From Strigomonas culicis (taxonomy: Eukaryota > Euglenozoa > Kinetoplastea > Trypanosomatida > Trypanosomatidae), in assembly GCA_000482145.1 (NCBI GenBank), contig AUXH01000077.1:1-46758 (forward strand): a stretch of DNA of 46,758 nucleotides. Reading direction: 5' to 3'. Position 1 is the first letter of the stretch. The number at the start of each line of letters is the position of its first letter. Under the pieces are notes generated by a model. It was not told where the DNA came from and ran no database searches. It saw only the letters and a program-made list of their open reading frames with translations. This document shows positions 10,801 to 19,800 of the stretch, piece by piece. The translations under genes were made by a program, and so were the position numbers.

Positions 10801-13800
10801 TTCTCCCCGTGGATGAGGACCCCATCTTTATGCGCCTGGAGAACGAGGCAAGAGCGCTACGCGCAAGGCAACCCACGAGCACGCGCTTGGACGATATCAA
10901 GGACGAGCTCAATGCCCGCGCAGCAGAGCTGGCGGACGAGGCCCGTCTCAAGTACCTCGGTCCTGCGCCGGGCGGCATTCCGCTCAAGTTGGTGCGATTT
11001 GAGGATCAGCCGGAATTCTTGAAGGCGGAGGAGGAACGACGAGAGCTGCTGAAGAAGGACCCGTCCGCAGAGAAGGAGCTGAACAAGCGTCTGAACACTA
11101 TGCTGGAGGTAATCGCGGAAGAGTGCATCACAGGCGACCGTAGCTACTTTGAACAAGAACCGGGAGGCGTGCCACTGGAGTATCTGCCCTTGGACACCGA
11201 CCCCAAGTTCCGTGAGGCGGAGCTGGAGCGAGTGAAGCTAATAGCAGAAGATCCACAGAAGAACGCCGCGAAGATCAAGGCCTACGAAGCCAAATTGAAG
11301 GAGCGCTTGAACGAGCTCGTGGCGGAGCTGAAAAAGTCGGACGTGGAAGGTCTGGAGGGCGCTCCGCGTGGCATTCCACTGGAGAACCTCAAGCCCCACG
11401 AGGACGCGGCGTTTGCCGCTATGGTGGACCAGCTGCGAGTGCTCAAGAAGGACCCCGTCGCGAACAGCGAAGCCATTCAAAAACTACAAGAGCAAATGAA
11501 CGAGCGGGCTTATCAAATCGCAACGGAGCGGATTCTATCGGACCGAGAGTTTCTCGATAAGGATCCGGAGGGTGTTCCGCTGTCGACGCTGGACCTGGAT
11601 GGCGATCGCGTCTTTGCAGACTTGGAGGCGCAACGCGCGAACTTGAAGTCGGTGGACGCGCGACGCAACGCCGCCGCGGTGAAGGAGTTGGAGAACCAGC
11701 TCAATAAGCGCTTGCACGAAATGGCGAAGGAGCGGAAGGAAACGGAGCTCCGCTTGGTGACCCAGGACCCACGCGATATTCCACTGGAGGCGCTGAAGCT
11801 CTTCGAAGACGCGGAGTACCGAGCGCTGGTCGATCAGTACCGAGCACTCGGGGCCGTCTCGCCGTCAGACCCGCGGGCGATCGCCCTCGTGGAAGTGATG
11901 AACCGACGGGCAGAAGAACTTGCGACGAAGATGTTAGAGGGGCAACGCCAGTTCCTCATCGATGATCCAAAGGGGATCCCTCTTTCCATTCTTCCGTTGG
12001 CCACAGACCCGGTATTCCACAAGGCTGAGGTGAAGCGCGCGATCCTGAAGGCCGAGAACGCACGCCGTAATGCGGACAAGATCAAGGAGCTCGAGGAGCA
12101 ACTGAACGCGCGCCTGTTGGAGTTGGCAGAGGCGCAGCGGCAGGATGATCTGCAAGGCGTGGATGTGAAACCGAACGGCGTGCCCCTGGCGGTGCTGGAT
12201 CCCCATAAGGACCCAGAGTTCCAGGAGCTGGTGGAGAAGCGTCGGGAGCTGGAGAAGGACCCCGAGGCCAACGCCGACGAGATCAGTCAATTGGTGGCGG
12301 CCATGAATGAGCGTGCCCTATATCTGGCCAAGAAGATGATGGAGGGCGACCGTAGCTACTTGGATAAGGACCCAGAGGGCGTTTCTCTTGACGTTCTTGA
12401 TCTGAACGGCGATGAGAAATTCAAGACAATGGAGAGTCAGCGTGCCATTTTGAAGGCGCAGGACGCTCGCAAGAACGCAGCAGAGATCAAGGAGCTGGAG
12501 GGCAAGCTGAACGACCGCGCCCACGAGCTGTCGAAGACGCAAAAGGAAGAAGACTTGGTCGGTGTAAACTCGAAGCCGCTCGGTATTCCGCTTGAGTTGC
12601 TGCGGCCGCACGAGGACCCCATCTTTGCGGAGATGGTCGAGAATGTGCGTGTGCTGAAGGGCCGTAACGAGGACATCGAAGAAGAGCTGGCGAAGATGGA
12701 TGCGTACGTGATGGAGATGGCACGCAAGGTGATGAACCGCGACTTCATCGACAGCGAGCCCGACGGCGTGGCGCTGAAGGACTTGCCCCTCAGCACGGAC
12801 GCGCAGTTTATGCAGATGGAGGCGGAGCGAGCTGTGCTGAAGCTGAAGGACCCGCGCCGGAACGCAGACAAGATCAAGGCACTCGAGCGCGACTTGAACA
12901 CCCGTGCACACGAACTCGCCAAGGAGCTGAAGAAGGAGGACTTGCGTGGCGTGGATGCCGCTCCCTGTGGCCTGCCCAAGGAGTACCTGAACCTGCACGA
13001 TGATGAGCAAGGCCTCCGTATCATCCTGGAGCTGCGGTCCTTGAAGGCAGACCCTGGCGCCAATGCGGCGCGCATTACGGATTTGAAGAACCAGCTGAAT
13101 AAGCGCGCGCAGGAGGTGGCCGAGCAGCTCATGGGAGGCGACCGGAAGAATTACCTGGATGCGAAACCGCTGGACATCCCCTTGGAGCATCTGTCTTTGG
13201 ACAGCGACGCGACGTTCCACGATCTTGAAATCGAGCGCGCCAAGCTGAAGGCGGCAGATCCGAAGGGCAACGCGAAGGCGATTAAATCGACCGAGGGGCT
13301 TCTCAATGATCGCATTCGTGTGCTGGCTCGTGGTGTGCTGGAAAGTGACCTGAAGCCGTTCAAATCGGAGTACGAGGGTGTCTCCACGAAGGAGCTGAAC
13401 CCGCATAAGGATAAGCTGTTTGCCCAGGCGGCGTACGAGCGTCGCCAGAATAAGATCACCCCCTCTGAGCACATCAACGACGAAGAACTGCAGCAGGTGA
13501 TGAACGACCGCCTCATCGCGTTGGCAAACGAACAGAAGAAAGGCGATCTGTACTTTTTGGACCCGAAGCCGGAGGGCGTGTCTCTGGATGATGTGCCGTA
13601 CCTCACGGACAGCGAGTTTGGAAAGCTGAAGGCGGAGCGCGAGAAGCTGAAGGCAGGCGACGCCTTCGAGCACAGAAACGAGATCGCCAAACTTGAGGAG
13701 GACATGAACGCACGCGTGGCGGAGCTGGCGCGCCGTGTACTGGAAGAGGACTTTATCCACATCAACAAGGAGCCACGGGGCATCCCGTTGGAACTTTTGA

Positions 13801-16800
13801 AGCCGCGCGAGGACGCCGAGATTCGGAATTTGGTGATAGACCTCCGTCGCACAAAGAAGACGCCGTCACTGAAGAACCGCGTCGCGCAGATCGAGCAGCA
13901 GCTGGATGACCGCGTCGACGCCCTCTCGTTGCAGCAGCTGGAGAAGGGCCGCGAGGATTACTTGGACGCGGACCCGGAGGAGGTTCCCCTATCTCTCTTG
14001 CCTTTGAATACGGATGAGGCCTATCACAGCCTCGACACGCAGCGTGTCATTCTCAAGCTCGAGAATCCCGTGGCGAATGGAAGTAAGATCCAGGAGTTGG
14101 AGGAGAAGCTGAACGCCCGCGCCCACGGCCTGGCGCTGGAGCAGAAGGCGGAGGATCTTCAGGGCGTCGAGAGGGAGCCCCTTGGTGTGCCACTGGTCAT
14201 TCTGAAACCGCACAACGACGCCCGGATGATGAATCTGATCAGCGAGATCCGCGTTCTGAAGAAGGACCCCGTGCGCCACGCCGACAAGATTCGCTCGCAG
14301 CAGAGCGTCATGAACGACCGCGCGTACGAGATGGCACGCGACGTCCTGAACGGCGACCGCGTCTACTTGGGTGCGGAGGTGCAGGGCGTGCCCATCGCCG
14401 ACCTTCCCCTGGACACGGACGAGACCTTCCATATGCTGGAGGTGCAGCGTGCGAAGCTGAAGGCGGAGGACCCCAAGAGCAGCAAGCTAGCGGATCTGGA
14501 GGACGAGCTGCGAGCGCAGGCAGCGGTGCTCGCCAAGCAGCAGAAGAAGGACGACCTCGTGGGGCTCAACCAGGCGCCCTTGGGTGTTCCTTTAAGCCTG
14601 CTCAACCTCCATGACGATGATAAGTTTGCGGCACAGATTCCCGAGCTGCGGCGTCTCAACAAGGACCCTGCACGCAACGCGGCCAAGTTGAAGGCGATGC
14701 GCGAAAAGCTGAACGACCGCATTCTGGAAATTGCCGAGAGATTCGTTGAGGCCGACCGCGAGCGGTACCTGGACAAGGATCCGGGTGGCCTCTCCCGACA
14801 AGCCTTGCCTTTGAGTGATAGCACGGAGTTCCGGTCGTTGGAGGCAAAGAAGTTTGCCCTGCAGGCGGAGGACGCGAAGGGCAATAAGGAAAAGATCCAT
14901 GAATTGGAAGGGGAGCTCAACTTTGTCGCGCATGACGTGGCGCTGGCGCAGCTGCGCAAGGACCGCTCCTATCTCGACCAGCAGCCGGAAGGGGTGCCTG
15001 TGGGCATCCTGCCCCTGGACACCGATAAGGCGTTCCACGACATGGAGGCGAAGCGCGCCGCGGCGAAGGCGAAGAACCCGACCTCGCAGGAGATCGCGGC
15101 GCTCGAGGAGAAGCTGAACGAGCGCGCGCACGAGCTGGCCAAGGTGCAGATCGACCAGGATCTTGAGAACGTGAGCAAGCGGCCGCGCGACATCCCGATC
15201 GAGGTGCTTCGCCCGCACAAGGATCCCATCTTTGCGCAGATGGTGGAGGATATCCGCGCGTTGAAGGCGGACCGGTCGAACGCTGGGACAAACGCTATCC
15301 GCGAGTTGGAAGACAAGATGAACGACCGTCTGGACCAGCTCGCCGACGCCGTCCTGTCGAACGACCGCAGCTACTTGCCGGCAAAGATTGACGGTATTCC
15401 TGTCACGCGCCTGCCGCTGGACACGGACTCCACTTATCACTCAAAGGAAGTGCAGCGGGCGCAGCTGAAGCTGGAGGATGCGCAGAAGAACCAGTCCAAG
15501 ATTATGGCGCTGGAGAGCGAGCTCGTGCACCGTGCGAAGGAGCTTGCGAAGGAGGTGAAGAGCTCTGATTTCAACGGCCTCAATCCCAAGCCGCGCGGCG
15601 TGCCGATCGAAATTCTGAATATGCACAAGGACGCCAAGTGCGCCAGCATGCTGCAGGAGAAGAATCAGCTGTCCAAGGGGCAGGCGGTCGATGCCTCTAA
15701 TCCGATTATTCAATCTCTCAATGCTATGGCAGAGCAGATGGCAGACAGCCTGCTGAAGGGCGACCGCGACTATCTGGACCGCGAGCCAGAGGGCGTGCCG
15801 CTGACGGCACTGGCCTTGGACGCCGATGTGGAGTTTCACGACATGGAGGTGGAGCGTGCCGTGCTCAAGGCGAAGGACCCCATCAAGAATGCAGGGACGA
15901 TCAACAGCCTGGAGGACCAGCTGAACAACCGCTTGCACGCCCTTGCGTGCGAGATGCTGGCTGGCGATCGTTCCTACCTCGACCAGGAGCCTGAGGGCGT
16001 GCCATTGGAGGTGCTGCCGCTCGACACGGATTCGAAGTTTCATCAGATGGAGGTGGAGCGTGCCCGTCTGAAGAATAAGAGTAGCGGCTCGCCACGCATC
16101 ACGGAGCTTCAAGAGAAGCTCAACGAGCGTGCGAAGGAGCTGGCGAAGAAGCAGCTGGAGGAGGATGTGCAAGGCCTCGATCGTGAGCCGGAAGGCTATC
16201 CTATCGCCTTCCTGCACCCTCACGAGGATGCGGATTTCGCGGCGCAGGTGCCGAAATTGCGTGCTGCGAAGGCCAAGGGCGACACACCCACGATTCGCAC
16301 ACTGCAGGGGCAGCTGAATGTTCGGGTTCACGACATTGCGAAGCTGAAGATTGTGGATGATCGTACCGCTTTGGTCAACCACCCCGACGGCGTGCCACTG
16401 AACTTGCTTCCGCTCGAAACGGACAGTAACTTCAAGACGATGGAGCGGGAGTTCCGCGTGGAGAAGGCGAACCCGAAGCGCAACGCGACCGCCTTCAGCG
16501 ACCTGATCGAGCGCCTCAACAAGCGGGCCGCAGAAATTGCAAAGGATCTGCGCCGCCGCAACCGCGGCTTCCTGGAGAGCGATCTGGAGGGTGTTGCGCT
16601 TGATGATGTGCCACTCGACGAGGACAATGTGTTCAGAGCACTCGAGGTGGACCGGCTTCGTGCGCTGGCTAACAATGTGCCTAACAAGAAGGAGATCATC
16701 GAGCTCGAGGAGAAGCTCAACGACCGCGCGCACGTGCTTGCGTTGGATGCAAAGGAGGCGGGCCGTGCCTTCCTGAAGTCGATGTCGCACGGCATCCCTC

Positions 16801-19800
16801 GCAACCTGATCGCACTCGATGCCGACAAGGATTTCGTGAAGGGCGAGAAGGAGCTGCGCCGCCTTCGCAAGAGCAAGGACCGCACGGCGGCTGTCGCGGC
16901 GGAGCAGCTGGAGGCTAACCTGCAGGTGCGGGCGGACGAGGTGGCGCAGAACCAATTGAAGGGCGGCCGCGATGACTTCTTGGATGTGCAGCCGGAGGGC
17001 GTCGACTTGTCAGACTTGCCGCTTAGCGAGGACTCTGTGTTTGCGAAGCTGGAGCTGGACCGCGCCATTGCCATTGCACAGGGCGACAGCGCCGAGGCTG
17101 TGAAGGCGATTGAGGCCCAACTGAACGAGCGCGCTCATGAATTGGCAAGAGAGGTCGTCCAAGAGAATCGGTGCTTCCTGCCGCCCGAAATCAACAACAT
17201 CCCGATCGAGGAGCTCCCCCTCGACACGGATGACCGTTTCCTCAGGTTGGAGCGGCAGCGGCGCCAGCACCTGCGGGCGCTGAAGATGGATGCCGTGGGT
17301 AACGATGAGGAGAGGCTGATCCAGAGAGCGCACGAGCTCGTGAATGACGTGGTGGCACAGGACTTGGCGCCGCTCAAGGACCGCTACCGCGGCATCCCAA
17401 CGGCGGAGCTGAACCTGCACGCGGATGATACGTTCAGGGACTTGGCGAGTAAGCGCCGCCGGAAGCGTGGCCAGGGTCGCGTGAAGGCGGTCGACATGGT
17501 TGCCATTGAGGACGAGATGGACAAGCGTGCGTGCGAGATCGCGGATGACTTGGTGAGCAAGGAACGTGCTTTTCTGGACGCGGAACCCGAAGGCATGTCG
17601 CTCCACGACGTGCCGCTGGACGAGGACGCGGCGTTTGCGCAGTTGGAAGGTGAGTTCCACCGGCGCTCGAAGGACCCCCGCTTGGCCAAGATGAACAGGG
17701 ACGTGCTGCGCGAGCTTTGCAACGAGATGAACCAGCGCGCGCACGCTCTTGCACGTGAAGAGTTTATGAAGCGGCGAAGCTTCATGGACGCGGAGCCGGA
17801 GGGCGTTCCGCTGCTGGAGCTTGGTCTGGACGAGGACCCGGATTTCAAGGAAGCCGAAATCCTTCGCTACAAGAATAGTAATAGCGAGAGGCCCAGCCCG
17901 CACGTGAACACCGAAATGGAGGAGCGTATGCAGAAGCGTGCCGAGGAGCTGGCGCGCCAGCTGCTCGCGAGCGATCGCGCCTTCTTGGACCAGGAGCCGG
18001 AGGGGGTGCCGCTGTCGGAGCTGCCACTGGACGCGGATCAGAAGTTCAGCGACCTGGCCCGCGAGCGTCGCCGCCGCAAGAAGAACCTCCAGCGCGGCTT
18101 GGGCGAGGAGCAGATCAAGGCCATCGAGTCCAAGATGAACGAGCGTGCCCACGAGATGGCAAGCGACTTTCTGGCGACCGAACGTGCCTTCTTGGTGCCC
18201 GAGCCCGAAGGCGTCCCGCTGGTGGACCTGCCGCTGAACGCGGATCTCGCCTTCCGCAACCTGGAGAAGGAGCGCTTGAAGATGAAGGGCGACCGGACAA
18301 AGGTTTCCAATGTAGAGGGCATTGAGATGACGCTCAACGACAAGGCCAAGGCGATCGCGAGGGACTTGCTGAAGAAGGAGCGCGCGTTCCTCGACAAGGA
18401 GCCGATGGGCGTGCCGCTGGAGGACCTGCCGCTGAACCATGACAGTGTGCTGAACCCGATTGAGCGCAAGCGCCGCGAGTACAAGAAGGAGCCCAAGCGC
18501 TACAATGAGGAGATACGTCGCTGTGAGGATCAGATGGCCGATCGCGTGAACGATATTGCGACGGACTTCATCGAGAAGGAGCGCGCGTTTATGGACCCTG
18601 AGCCGGAGGGCGTGCCCCTTCGCTACCTGCCGCTTATCACGGATAAGGAGTACCGCGAGATGGAGCGGCAGCGGCGTGTGCTGGTGCGCACCCCGGGCGT
18701 GAACCAGAAGCAGCTGTCGGCCATCGAGACGAAGATGAACGAGCGGGCCCATGCGCTGGCGAAGGAGCTCGTGGAGAAGGGTCGCGGTTTCTTGGACCCC
18801 GAGCCCCTCGGCGTTCCGATTGTGGACGTGCCACTCAACGGGGACGAGCAGTTCAGGAAGATGGAGGAGCAGCGCCGCTCCATCAAGCACGACCCCCGCA
18901 ACGCGTCGACCGTCCGCGCACTGGAGGAGCGGCTCAACGACCGTGCGTACGAGCTGGCCGAATCGCTGCTGCAGAGTGAGCGCGCCTTCATGGACCAGCA
19001 GCCGCTCGGCCTCGCGCTCAGCGATCTGCCGCTGAATCAGGACCTGCGCATGCGCGAGATTGAGCGCACGCGGCGGATGCTGAAGAAGGATAACGTGAAT
19101 GGCGTGCACAGCGCCGATGTTAAGGTGCTGGAGGATGGCATGAACGGCCGCGCCTTCCAGCTGGCGAAGACCGCGCTCGAGGAGGAGCGCAGCTTCCTGC
19201 AGCCCGACCCGTGTGGCGTCCCGCTGTCCGACTTGCCGTTGGACACCGACGCCGAGTTCCACGCGAAGGAGCTGCAGCGCCTGAAGCTACGGCAGGCCAG
19301 CAAGAGCTCCGAGAAGATACGGGCGCTGGAGAGCGAGCTGGATGCGCGTGCGAAGGAGCTGGCCGTCATTTTCATTCGCGAGGAGCGCTCGTACCTGGAC
19401 CAGGAGCCGGAGGGCATCCCGCTGGACCGGCTCTCGCTCGACCGGGACCCGGTCTTCCACGGCATGGAGCTCGAGCGCCGGCGGATGGTGCGCAACGGGG
19501 AGGACCCGGCGCGCGTGGTCGAGCTGGAGGTGCAGCTCAACGCGCGCGTGCACGAGCTGGCACTGGACATCCGCGGCTGGCAGGACACGGAGTTCTTCGA
19601 GGACAACAAGCACATCGCGCCCAACTGGCCGCGCATCGGCGAGCTGTTCCCCGAGGGGCGCTACGAGCCCATCGTGCCGGAGGAGGTCTCCACGGGCGAC
19701 AGCGTGTCCAACGTCGACGACGTGGGCTACCTAGCGCCCTTCATAGCCGCGCTCAGCCGCTACCCTGTGCTGCTCAAGCGGTTGGTGGTGAACGTTGCGC

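Noticed and set aside
17010..19262. Antisense open frame of 750 codons within the repeat region, with several more between 3.6 and 17 kb
   Set aside because: GC-rich coding DNA with strong third-position bias leaves the opposite strand open. The + strand frame is continuous, repetitive at the protein level and family-like; the antisense products show no recognisable domain.
6750..19580. Repeat array as a mobile element or satellite DNA
   Set aside because: The units form one uninterrupted coding frame with protein-level conservation and diverged DNA, so it is a coding repeat.
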